64,000 bases of DNA from Saccopteryx bilineata (Eukaryota; Chordata; Mammalia; Chiroptera; Emballonuridae). Position 1 is the stretch's first letter, and each line of letters opens with the position of its first letter. The stretch lies in contig NC_089490.1 in NCBI RefSeq assembly GCF_036850765.1, positions 101,172,074-101,236,073 of the forward strand, written 5' to 3'. Below are positions 34,023-44,227 of the stretch, piece after piece. Made by a program: the position numbers and the translations under genes. The notes beneath the pieces are model-generated. The model was given only the letters and a program-made list of their open reading frames with translations, did no database searches and was not told the origin of the DNA.

Positions 34023-35424
34023 CAACTGGGTTGACAAATATAGTACACCATGTGGAAAGTACTGAGTGATCAGACGATTCTCTCAAGGAAAAGGATCCCC
34101 ATTAGAGATCTGGGGGTTACAGGCAGAATGAGTTCCTGGGTGAATTACAGAATGAGTTATTAGTAAGTAGATTCACTGTGAGTTAATGTTCCCATTAGTT
34201 TGACGAAACTTCAGACAGTTTTCTTCCACATTGTAGGCTTCTGCTTTCTCTTTTTGTATAGCATTTACTTTAGAAAACTTACAATTACAAATACTTTCTC
34301 TGCCTTTTTGAGATGTAAATCTCCTAGTTTCTTGCTGCTTTTATAACCCAGGAATATCTTTCCCAAGGACCTGGAAGCCATTCCTTTGAAATGTAGTCAT
34401 CAAAGAAGATATTGCCCCAATCTCCCAAAGCTCTGTGGGAGGGTAGGAGTCTAATTTCAATAAGCATCAATTAGTAAACACAGATGATCTAATTACATTG
34501 ACCAATCTTCCCCCATAACTGTCCTTCAGTACTTTTCCACTAGCTCACACCAACATTTAAAAACTCTCCCATCTTTTTTTCAGGAGAGTTGAGTTCAACC
34601 TCTCTTTATTACAATAGTCTTGAATAAGTATTTCTTGACTGTTTAACTGCCTCCAGCACATTTTTTCTTTGACACTACAATCAGCAGGTAGACTACAACT
34701 GTGAAACAAATGTTTCTTGGCATAAAGAATGATGGTGATATAAAAATGGAAATGAAGAATAAAAGAAGCCCCTTGTTATCCATCTCCCAGTCTCCTGCCC
34801 ACAAACAAACAAACAAACAAACAAACAAAACCAACAAATAAGATTTTGCTTTAGAGTAAAGGAATAGGAAAGAAATGAACCGTAGGGAGTGTTGAGTATG
34901 GCTCAAATTCAAGCAGAAGGTGAGTTATAGTCGTTACTGAGAAGTTATAACATATGTTCATTTCTTAGAAGTTGGCTGGGCTTTGAGAAGACTGGAGAAA
35001 GGCTCAAAGATACAGACCTTTATGAGAAAATGCACATGAAGATTTCTCTCACTGAAGACAGTCAACGCAACTCTCCAATGGACCCCTAGTTTGCATAAAG
35101 CTCCATGTAAAGACCAGCCATTCAGTCTCTAAAGGCCCCAGCAGTGTGCTGGGATCTTCCATCTACCTAGAAGGCCTCCCTCCAAGAAGCTAGTCTTTGA
35201 GCTAGTCTCTGTCAACTAGAAAGAAAATTCTGACTGCTCTGACTCTGCAGAACTGGAGTCACCCACATGCCCTACAAGGATAGACATCTTTGAACCTTGA
35301 CAAAACACAAGGGTAGTGGGTGGTGTTCAAACATCTTTTAGAGCAACAGCATGAATTTAATGGGTATGAAAATATGAATTCTGAAAATGAATATTAAGAC
35401 ATATTATGAAGTTAAATAATTAAA
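34023..35424. other. Non-coding stretch with a (CAAA)n tract
   Basis: No gene seen. A (CAAA) microsatellite lies at about 34800-34830. The 89-codon minus frame at 34643-34912 spans this tract and is not supported. No named repeat elsewhere in the stretch. Confidence 0.4.
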
Positions 35425-35427
35425 CAG

Positions 35428-35559
35428 TGTGGTGAGGGCCTGACCTGTGGTGGCGCAGTGGACAAAGCGTCAACCTGGAAATGCTGAGGTCGCTGGTTCA
35501 AAACCCTGGGCTTGTCTGGTCAAGGCACATATGGGAGTTGATGCTTCCTGCTCCTCCCT

Positions 35560-35616
<57 letters not shown>

Positions 35617-35674
35617 TCTCTCTCTCCTCTCTAAAAATAAATAAATTTAAAAAAATTAAAAAAAAAAAAAAACA
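35428..35674 (+). mobile_element. Young short tRNA-derived SINE with target-site duplication
   Basis: Head cctgacctgtggtggcgcag, B-box-like GGTTCAAAACC, then a CT/CA-rich tail (35562-35635) and an A run. Exact 13-bp duplication AAACAGTGTGGTG, left at about 35423-35435 and right after the A tail. The (CT)n(CA)n tract is a microsatellite seeded by the SINE tail; frames of 65-83 codons there are low-complexity artefacts. Confidence 0.9.
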
Positions 35675-35679
35675 GTGTG

Positions 35680-36725
35680 GTGTGGACATGTGAAAAGATA
35701 TAGATACACAGGGGAACAGAATAGAAAGTGAATAAAAACAAAGTATCAATGGACATCAAGCATATAATAAATGCATTATCTCTGATCAGTGAGGACCACA
35801 TGGACTATTCATTGATTAAATGACGTAGGGAAAACTGAGTAGTCACCTGTAAAAATAAGATCTTCCCAAATGGAGGCTCTGTATCATTCTCTGAGAGACT
35901 TTGGTGATATATTTAGCACTAATTGTGGGTATAAAATCATTTAACTCCGGAAATGTAAAATCTGGAGTACTCGCAGGAGCTTAGGAAATCTTTTTAAAGT
36001 TGCTAATTCTTCATTAATGCTTATGTTTTATTTGCCTACCAGCATTTTCCCTTCCTTATGATGGATGTATGAGCGCGCACACATGCATATGTGTGAAAGG
36101 AATTGAAAATAAAATATTTTCTAAAAGCGTATTTGCCTTTTTCCTGCAAGAGGCCTCCTAGTTTCTATGAGCCTCTCAAAACAATTGGTGACTAGAAAAA
36201 AGTTAAATATCAGTAAATGTGGTCATCACCTCTCATAGGCACTGCTTCCCTTTTTCCTTCAGCCACAGGGCCTTGGTTGTGAATTTTCCTTGGCTCTTGG
36301 TGACTGAGACAGCAGCACAGGTGGCCTGTCCACCTTCTGGCTCTCTATGCTCCATCCTGTATACTCATCCAGCCAAGTGTTGGCACAATCGTTTATTAAA
36401 TCATTTACAGCCTACTTTATCAATTTTTTGAGGGTGAGTTTGATTGTAGGATGAACAACAATTACACTATAATCACAATGTTCCTTTTTTTATTTGCAGG
36501 GAAAATCGCCTTATTTATTTTATTCATAAACAAAATTTTCTTTAATTTATGAAAATAAACTAGAAAATCTGATTTACTGCTCATCTCTTCAAGAAGAAAA
36601 GCCTAATTAAAAGAATTATTTTTAGAAAACTTACAGAGGGTGAATGGTCTATGTGTGAATATAACTACATCTTTGAGCAATTATAAACTGCATTCAATTA
36701 CCTGAAGACATAAATGAGCAGAATA
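35680..36725. other. Non-coding stretch, nothing recognised
   Basis: No splice-framed coding sequence; the 70-codon plus frame at 36219-36431 has no recognisable domain. Confidence 0.35.
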
Positions 36726-36754
36726 CATCTAATTTAAGAGTAAAGAGCTTTCTG

Positions 36755-36960
36755 GGAAGGTAATATCATAATAACTGACGGACCTTTATAGGTTACAAGT
36801 GCTTTCATTTAAATGATCTCCTTTAATTACAGCAAGAAGAAATTTATTCTTCTTCTTATTTAAAAGAATAAGGAAATGAAAGCTCAGAATGATGGAGTAA
36901 GTCCTTCAAGGTTATACAATAAGTAAGAGACTGAACTGGGACTTTGACATTTTTGGGTGC
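36755..36960 (+). repeat. MIR SINE
   Basis: ttaaatgatctcctttaatt, then aaggaaatgaaagctcagaa, then ggttatacaataagtaagag, then actgaactgggactttgac follows MIR order. Confidence 0.65.
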
Positions 36961-37751
36961 TACATAGCTCCCCAATCTCATTGTCATGTAAAATTTTAGA
37001 TAATGTGTTTAATTTTCTTAAGTACCCCTGAAATCCTGATACTCAAGTCACTGACACACAGAACAGTGAAATGAAGAGGGCTTTTTTTGAAAGAGTAAGG
37101 GGAAAAAAAACGTTGATACTTTTGAACCGATGTTGTTGATATCTCGGAGAAAGCTAGAAGTCACGGGTAGAAAGGTCCTGACGGAGGCGCTCCTTATCAC
37201 TGCACACCTGGCTGTGTCTACATCCTAGGTAGACTAACCCCCCTCTCCCCTGCATTTTAATAAAAGCACAGTTCCTAATCTAGTTCTATATCATTTATAA
37301 AATAACCCATGAGGAAAAACCCTTCTGGAGCTTCAAGTTGGGGAAGAGCCCCTTTCTCGGCAGGCCTTGGTAACATTTCCCTACGACAGCTCTGCAACCC
37401 ACTTTTGATTTGGTTGCCAAGAAGCCCAGAGCAAAGTTTTATCCTTATTTGTAGTCATTTTCCTTAGATTAAGTTTTCTGGAATCTTTTCCTTTTTGTCC
37501 CTTATAAACTGTCTGGTTCGTACTGATGCAGGATAGACGGAGTTATGGAAAGCTCTTGACAAGTGGAATAGGAAGTAGAAATGGACATCACAGGCCAATA
37601 AGCTGCTAGGTCCTCTCACTAGAGCCTCTACCTCCACACACGGTCGAAGGGAAATAGTTTATGGCAGAGAGTTACCGCAGAGGTCACAGAAGTCAACAAG
37701 AACTGGCTAAAACCAGATCAACCTAAGACGGAGGAAAATTGACTGAAAAAA

Positions 37752-38292
37752 TGTGACCCCAAAGCTCATTATATCATCATTATAATAAAAATTGACATCA
37801 CAAGTAGAAGGGGAGCCAGAGGGGACAAATGCATGACACTCCTTGAATAGATCATATCAGGAACAAGACCCCCCAAACCTGAAGGCAGATACAGAATTTG
37901 GTGCCACAAAAGTTCAGAAACAACCCACCTTTGGAAACATCTAAAATTCCAAGGACTGACGGATAGTGGTGCAACATGCAACTCATTTGTGAGTTTCCCG
38001 CATCTGCTCAGACGTGTTCTTGAGCTTCTCTCACAGCAGTGTTCTCTGAGACCTGCAGCCGGGCAGAGCAGGTGGCTGAGCTCCTAGCCTGTCTCCAGGA
38101 ACCTGAAGCCTAGTCTCTTTCTTTCTCTCCATTTAAATATATTAAATATATATTTAAATAAATATATATAGAAATATATATATAATTTTTTTTTTTTGCT
38201 CTTACTTAAAACTTGTTCTTGAATTCTTTCTTATTCAAAGTCAAGAACCTGCAGGTCACAGAGTGCTTTGGGCCCCATTTTGGGTCCACATT
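37752..38292 (+). repeat. Probable class I ERV LTR
   Basis: The 3' part reads like a gammaretrovirus-type LTR end: cttaaaacttgttcttgaat, then tcaaagtcaagaacctgc, then gggccccattttgggtccac, ending in ACA directly before TTTGGTGACA, which resembles the start of a primer site. The 5' limit near 37752 (tgtgaccccaaagc) is a guess. An AT-rich insert or expansion lies at 38130-38200. No target duplication identified. Confidence 0.5.
38130..38200. repeat. AT-rich low-complexity tract
   Basis: Alternating ttaaatatat and tatatatata-type sequence ending in a T run. Confidence 0.8.
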
Positions 38293-38338
38293 TGGTGACA
38301 ATATCTTTTTTTTTTTTTTTTTGGTGACAATATCTTTT
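38291..38338 (-). repeat. 19-bp direct repeat flanking a T-only tract
   Basis: TTTGGTGACAATATCTTTT occurs at 38291-38309 and again at 38320-38338, separated only by T residues. The shape equals a target-site duplication around a poly(A)-only insertion in antisense; local slippage is the other explanation. Confidence 0.7.
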
Positions 38339-38851
38339 AATCTTTTATTACTGTTTTAATGGGGTTCATTTTACTGTAATTTTATGTTTTATTGTAAGCT
38401 TTTTCGAGACTTTCGTAAAGATAGGCAGAGCATAAATATATAGAGTCCAACTCTAAGTAACTCTAGTAAGAATATGAGCATTTACTCCTTTGAAAAAATA
38501 AAAAGAATATACCTGGTATAAATAGTTTACTTAAATACTTGGGAAGCTCACATAGAAGAGATTTTTGTTGTGAATGCACAGAAGAATAGAGTCTTGTTTT
38601 GTTTCTTTTTATTCTTTGTTTCCATTTTTTATTGTAGTAAGAATAAACGTAAGATTTACTCCTTCTTAATGAATTTCTAAGTGCACAGTACAGTATCGGT
38701 CACTACAGGTACAATGTTGTATAACAGATGTCTCAAATTTCCATTTTATACTCATTGAATGGCAACCCTTCATTTCACCCTCCCCCCAGCCTCTAGCAAT
38801 CACCATTCTAGTCTCTGTTTCAACAAGTGTGGCTATTTTATATACCTCATA

Positions 38852-39150
38852 TGCTATGGACTGAATGTTAGTGCTCCTCTAATATTTATAGCTTGAAATC
38901 TAATCCCCAGTATGATGGTTTGGGGAGGCGGAGCCTTTGGGAGATAATTAGGTCACGAGGGCAGAACCTTCATGAATGGGATTAATGCCCTTAAAAATGA
39001 AATCCCAGAGAGAGCCCTTGACTCCTTCTGCCATATGAGGACACAATGAGAAGACCATGAATTAGGAAGTGAGTCCTTATCAGACACAAAATCTATTGGT
39101 GCCCCACTTCCCAGCCTCCAGAACTCTGATGAGTAAATTGCTGTTACTTA
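38852..39150 (+). repeat. MaLR LTR (MST/MLT1 type)
   Basis: Starts TGCTATGGACTGAATGTTAG and has aggcggagcctttgggagat, aggtcacgagggcagaacct and gccatatgaggacacaatga in the family order, ending near a cagaactctgatgag segment. Inserted into an old antisense LINE-1. Confidence 0.75.
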
Positions 39151-39165
39151 AAAAAATACTTTTTA

Positions 39166-39292
39166 AAAAAACTGATTTTGGAGAGAGATGAGAACATAGA
39201 TCTGTTCATGCATGTGCCCTGACTGGGGATCAAACCAGCAACCTTCGAGCTTTAGGACAAAGCTAACCAACTGAGCTATCCAGCCAGGGCAA
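39166..39292 (-). mobile_element. Short tRNA-derived SINE
   Basis: Minus-strand head gccctggctggatagctcag followed by a GGTTTGATCCC-type B box. Truncated tail; T/A-rich 3' edge at about 39166-39175. Imperfect flanking repeats near ttgctgttactt and aactgctattctt. Confidence 0.75.
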
Positions 39293-39415
39293 CTGCTATT
39301 CTTTATTAATGACCAGTTTGTGGCATTCTAAATGGACTATGACATCATACAGTGGAATTAGGTAGTTTTCATCCTTCTGTGATTACATATTTCACTAAGC
39401 ATAATGTCCTCCAGG

Positions 39416-39868
39416 ACAACAGGTACATGAAAAGATGCTCAATATCAATTATCAGGAAAATAGCGAATCAAATCTACAATAAGATTATTACCTCATACCT
39501 GTTAGGATGGCTATTAAAAGTATTAAGATAAGATAACAAATAACGGCAAGAATTTGGAGAAACTGAAACCCTTGTATACTGTTGGTCGGAATATAAAATG
39601 GTGCAGCCACTATGGAAAGTGGTATGAAGGCTCCTCAGAAACTAAAAATGAAACTACCATATGATCCAACCACCTCACATATGGATATTTACCCAAAAGA
39701 ACAGAAATTAGGATCTTGAAAAGACGTCTGCACTCCCATGTTCATTGCAGCATTACTCACAATAGCCAAGACATGGAAACAAATGTCCAGTGACGTGTCA
39801 ACTAATAAAGAAAATGTACTATATACATACAATGGAATATTATTGGCTTTAAAAAGGAAATTGTTCTT
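39416..39868 (+). pseudogene. Old LINE-1 ORF2 C-terminal fragment
   Basis: The DNA parallels the end of ORF2 of the intact element: gaaaagatgctcaatatc, then ggatggctattaaaag, then tgttcattgcagcattac and gccaagacatggaaacaa, then tacaatggaatattattgg. Frames are interrupted by stops and indels. It lies head-to-tail against an antisense LINE-1 3' end, so it could be one 5'-inverted insertion or two copies. Confidence 0.85.
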
Positions 39869-39869
39869 T

Positions 39870-40367
39870 TATTTTTATAATAAGGGCTCAGTGTCACTAT
39901 AAGAAGCATTTCATGTCAGCAACAGTAGGTGATAAGGTATTTGGTATTGTATGTTACTGTTTTATTTAAAAGTAAGCTTTAATAAGCTTTAGTATTTCAA
40001 TGATGTTTTATGATAATGCACATTTGGTATAATACAAAGAGAGAGTGGTGAAGTTTTTCAAGGAAATTATTGGTTGATACATAACTGTATCAAAAACTGA
40101 TATAGAAATCAATCTGTATGTATCTCATATACATCTTTATGTCACATATCCAATTCTGATTATTGTAGGAATATAATCCATGTGTCACATACATATATAA
40201 GCATGCACACATTTTCAAAACAATGGCCCACATAGAGAAAGTAAGTAAGTAGGGACAACATGGGGAAGTGCTCTTTATCATCTGATTAATACCAAAGAAG
40301 GAAAAGAGAATAAACTGCTTGAGATGTTAAGGTGTGAACCAAAAAAGGTCTAAAATTTTTAGTACTG
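39870..40367. other. Non-coding stretch, AT-rich
   Basis: No gene or named repeat. Confidence 0.4.
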
Positions 40368-40735
40368 TTGAGTAAAAACAAATCCAGACTCAGGCAAGGA
40401 GAGACTGGAAAAGACCACAGTATAGCCAACATTCCTCCCACAGGATTTTCAAGTGTCTTGAAGTCAAACAGAAAAAAGCTTTTCTTTTATAAGGAGGGGC
40501 AAGCAGGACTCACAGGGACTCAGAGGGGACATGGAACAAGCAGGGGGAGCTGAGCAGACAGCGAGAGCAAGCTGGTCAGACAGCAGGTGTTCCTCTCCGG
40601 TCAGCGGGTCCGGAGTGAACTGCTATGGGAGACAGTCCGCCTTTTGGCCATTGCTCGGATCAGGAGGCCAGACAAGTTCAGGAGCCCCTGGAGAGGCTCA
40701 GTCAAGCCCAGTCAGTGGATAATAAATGGGCAATA
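40368..40735 (+). other. GC-rich segment, possible LTR, unassigned
   Basis: Has ttttataagg (about 40484) and a downstream aataaa (about 40722) with GC-rich, repeat-like text between (gacagcgagagcaagctgg). This resembles promoter and polyadenylation signals of a retroviral LTR, but no ends or target duplication were found. Plus frames of 61 and 63 codons lack recognisable domains. Confidence 0.3.
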
Positions 40736-40854
40736 GTGAGCATTTAGTACATGCAACCTAATAAAAAATATATACTATTGAAATGTTTTCTGTCATAAAA
40801 ACCCTCAAAAAGAATTTTAAATTTAAAAATTTAATAAAAAAATTTTAAAAAGAG

Positions 40855-41093
40855 CTTAGTGGACATAGAAGTGAAGTAGTTACCAGGGGGAGGGGTTTGG
40901 GGGAAGAGGGCGGGGGGGGGGGAGAGAGGGAAGAGGGACACCTATATGGTGACGGAAAATGATTTGACTTTGGGTGATAGGCACACAACATAATCAACAG
41001 TTCAAATGCTATAGAGACATTTACCTGAAACCTATGTACTTGTATTGCTCAACGTCACTCCGTTAAATTTAATTTTCTAAATAAAAAAAATGT
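40855..41093 (+). repeat. 5'-truncated LINE-1 3' end, older copy
   Basis: Starts with a ggggaggggtttggggg G-rich tract, then gatttgactttgggtgatag, then acaacataatcaacag, ending in aataaaaaaaa. Matches the 3' UTR of the intact LINE-1 with many differences. Confidence 0.8.
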
Positions 41094-41127
41094 GTTCAGT
41101 AGATTCAAGAAGCAGGCAAAATATTTT

Positions 41128-42164
41128 ATGGTAGTCCCGCCTTCTCTGTGGTTTTGTTTTCTGCAGTTTAGTTACCTGCGGTCTAAAAATATTAAATGAA
41201 AAATGCCTGAAATAAACAATTCACAAGTTGTAAATTGTGCGCTATTCTGGGCAGCCTGGTGAAATCTCACATCACCCTGCTTGTCCTAGCCAGGATGCGA
41301 ATCATCCCTCTCTCTCTCCACTGTCTCCAAGCTGTGTGTGCTACCTGCCTGTTAGTTGCTAATAATCCTCCCAGTTACCAGATTGACTGTTGAGGTATCT
41401 CAGTGCTTGTGTTCAAGTCATCCTTATTTATTTTATAGGTGCTATTTTAATTTAATTTTTTTGAGAGAGAGAAAGAAGAACATTGATTTGTTGTTCCACT
41501 TATTTATACTTTCATTGGCTGGCTGCTTTATGTGCCCTGATCAGGGATCAAATCCACAACTTTGGCATATAGGGATAATGCTCTAACCAACTGAGCTACC
41601 CGACCAGAGCCAGATCAATCTTATTTGAATTAATAATGGCCTCAAAGCAGAAGAGTAGTGATGTTGGCAATTTAGATATGTCAAAGAGAAGCCATAAAGT
41701 GCTTCCTTTATGAAAAGGTAAAAGTTCTCAGCTTAATAAGGAAAGAAAAATAACTGTATGCTGAGTTTGCTAAGATCAAATAAGAACAAATCTATCTGTG
41801 AAATTGTAAAGGAGGAAAAAAGAAATTCTTGCTAGTTTTGCTATTGCACCTCAAGCTGCAAAAGTTACAGGCACAGTATGTGGTTAGTGCTTACTTAACA
41901 TGGAAAAGACATTATACTGTGGGTAGAAGACATGAACAGAAAATGTGTTCCAACTGATTGAATGTGCTGCCGCAGAATGCATTGGCTCTATACAAATAGC
42001 TACATTCTCATAACTTTGACTGCAATATAATTTTATAACTGTTTACTTTAGGTATGTATGTATAGAAAATAAAATTTATATTGGGTTTAGTACTATCCAT
42101 GGTTTAAGACATCCACTGAGGATCTTGGAACATATCTCCTATGGATCAGAGAAGGACTATTGCA
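41128..42164 (+). mobile_element. Tigger-type (pogo) DNA transposon relic, SINE inserted
   Basis: Left end tggtagtcccgccttctctg and right end complementary to caatagtccttctctg are decayed inverted repeats. The 5' body (aaatgaaaaatgcctgaaat, aattcacaagttgtaaattg) is Tigger-like as remembered. From about 41632 a decayed transposase N-terminus begins ATGGCCTCAAAGCAG and continues with stop codons; codon patterns around 41820-41880 still resemble the helix-turn-helix region. A tRNA-derived SINE interrupts it at 41450-41612. Non-functional. Confidence 0.7.
41450..41612 (-). mobile_element. Short tRNA-derived SINE inside the Tigger relic
   Basis: Minus-strand head ggctctggtcgggtagctca with GGATTTGATCC-type B box and a CT-rich tail. 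The 76-codon plus frame through it is incidental. Confidence 0.75.
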
Positions 42165-42169
42165 TCAGA

Positions 42170-42510
42170 AATTCTGCATTTATTCTTAGTCACATCACTA
42201 ACGTGTACATGAGTTCAGTAAATCATTTAAGTCTCTGACAAATCAGCATGAGATAAGACTTATTAAGACAGCTAGGATGCCTAGGAGAAAGTCAATTTTG
42301 CATATAAAAACAAAGAACTTATCTTATGGACATATATCCCAAAATTATGCATTTATTATACTAATATATTTTAAAAGCATTGTAAAATGAGAATCTGGCA
42401 ACATTCCTAGAAAGATCTAGTCGAATTACACATCCTTGAGATTGACTGGTCATTTGTCCTTAAGAAATTAAGAAGTGGAAAGCTTTAAAGGACATTCTGT
42501 CGAAGCATAA
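42170..42510. other. Non-coding stretch
   Basis: Nothing recognised. Confidence 0.4.
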
Positions 42511-42544
42511 CCCATTCAATGCAAGATACAAGTGTGAGTCATAG

Positions 42545-42700
42545 ACTGAAAGAGTTGGAAAGGATCGAGTGCCACCTCTTCATCTTCAAATAAAGAAACA
42601 GGCTCCTTGTAAGGTGTTATTTTCCAAGTGACACAGCAAGCTACTGCAGAGGTCAGAGGAGCAGGCGGGTCAGAGCTCTCTTCCTCTCTGAGGGTGAACT
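42545..42700 (+). repeat. MIR SINE fragment
   Basis: ctcttcatcttcaaataaag, then caggctccttgtaaggtgtt, then aagtgacacagcaagctact is the MIR core. The 62-codon minus frame here is incidental. Confidence 0.6.
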
Positions 42701-42834
42701 TCACAGGTGCACTTTTGTTTCATAGGTTATTTACTGATTATGAAAACCAGGTGAAGCTATAATATATTATTAAATGGTAAGAACAAATTAGAGGGAAATG
42801 TATACAGCATGATTTCATGTTTTTAAAACATAAT

Positions 42835-42892
42835 AGCTATCTATCTATCTATTATCTATTTATCTATCTGTCTATTATCTATCTCCTATCTG
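42835..42892. repeat. (CTAT)n microsatellite
   Basis: Imperfect ctat/ctgt tetranucleotide array. Confidence 0.9.
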
Positions 42893-42899
42893 CTTGTCA

Positions 42900-43770
42900 T
42901 CATATGAAATTGGAGAAAAAGCCTAACACTTGGCTATTCACAGAAGGGGTAAAGCAAGGAGATAAGAAAAAACATGGAATAAAATAGAAGCTTGTGAAGT
43001 AGTACGTGAAAATAAAGATTGCAAAATTCTACCTATAATATTATTATGAATACATAGAAATGAAATATGCACATAATCCATGACCATAAAGTCACTAGAA
43101 TATGCACACAGACCAGAACATGGACAAGGGAAAAAATCATTTTGACTAGGGGTTGGGTTATAGATATTTTAAAAGTTGTGCACCTCTTTTTGTATAGTGT
43201 TTGCAGAAACATAAAAATATAAAATCAAAACCAACTCGAATGAATCCCTTTTCTAAAACTACTGAAACACACCCATTTTAACTCAAATCTGATGAAAAGA
43301 GTCACATATTCATTTACAGCATTCCCTGGAAAAACCTTTAATTATCATCATTGACAGCTATAACATTTTATGTTTTTCATATAAATGTTTACATATATGT
43401 GTTCATATATAAAAATATATATTTGTTTATTAAATTGGCATATACTTTTTTACTGACTTGTGGACAATAAAAATAAAAATAATGTATATATATACTCATT
43501 GTAAAAATTATAGGAAATTTAGGAGAGCAGAAAATAAATCAGTGATAATCTTATCCAGAGATATCTACAGTTAATCTTTTTGCATATGTTCTTCCAAATC
43601 TTTTTATACATGTGTATTCAAAAGTGGGATTATAATTTACTTTATCTACTTTGTCCTTTAGTTACTCTTTAATGGCTCTATTTCCACGGTAATAAGTATA
43701 GATACAATGTCATTTTAAATTAGTTGACATTTCATCATAGGACATTATGGTAATTAATTGTACAAATTTT
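42900..43770. other. AT-rich non-coding stretch
   Basis: Contains TATATA-type low-complexity sequence at about 43380-43500 and possibly an old LINE-1 3' piece at 43080-43220. No gene. Confidence 0.4.
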
Positions 43771-43775
43771 TTATT

Positions 43776-44227
43776 AATAGTCATTTGGTTTTTTGTTTGT
43801 TTTTGTTTTTGTTTTTTTCTTTTTTGCATTTTTCTGAAGCTGGAAACAGGGAGAGACAGTCAAGACAGACTCCCGCATGCGCCCGACCGGGATCCACCAG
43901 GCACGCCCACCAGGGGCGACGCTCTTCCCACCAGGGGGCGATGCTCTGCCCATCCTGGGCATCACCATGTTGCGACCAGAGCCACTCTAGCGCCTGAGGC
44001 AGAGGCCACAGAGCTATCCCCAGCGCCCGTGCCATCTTTGCTCCAATGGAGCCTTGGCTGCGGGAGGGGAAGAGAGAGACAGAGAGGAAGGCGCGGCGGA
44101 GGGGTGGAGAAGCAAATGGGCGCTTCTCCTATGTGCCCTGGCGGGGAATCGAACCCGGGTCCTCCGCACACTAGGCCGACGCTCTACCACTGAGCCAACC
44201 GGCCAGGGCCAATAGTCATTTGGTTTT
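43776..44227 (-). mobile_element. Young long tRNA-derived SINE with 17-bp target-site duplication
   Basis: SINE at 43793-44210, antisense, with the same structure as the copy at 23514. Exact duplication AATAGTCATTTGGTTTT (43776-43792 and 44211-44227). Unusually, its poly(A) (seen as T-rich) has a gtttgtttttgttttt pattern. CpG-rich. The frames here, 64-148 codons on both strands, come from the SINE. Confidence 0.93.

Larger units (their letters stand above)
38620..39415 (-). repeat. Old LINE-1 3' end, antisense, split by a MaLR LTR and a SINE
   Basis: Segments 38620-38850 (ccccagcctctagcaatcac, ctctgtttcaacaagtgtgg) and 39330-39415 (catcatacagtggaattagg, actaagcataatgtcctcca) are the two parts of an antisense L1M-type 3' region. 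The insert between is the LTR at 38852 and the SINE at 39166. Confidence 0.6.

Noticed and set aside
35562..35635. Possible repeat array resembling tandem regulatory sites
   Set aside because: It is a (CT)n(CA)n microsatellite in the tail of a SINE.
43747..44193. A 148-codon plus-strand ORF, and several others of 64-84 codons
   Set aside because: Entirely within a young SINE; the same frames reappear at 23.5 and 48.3 kb, so they are repeat-borne.
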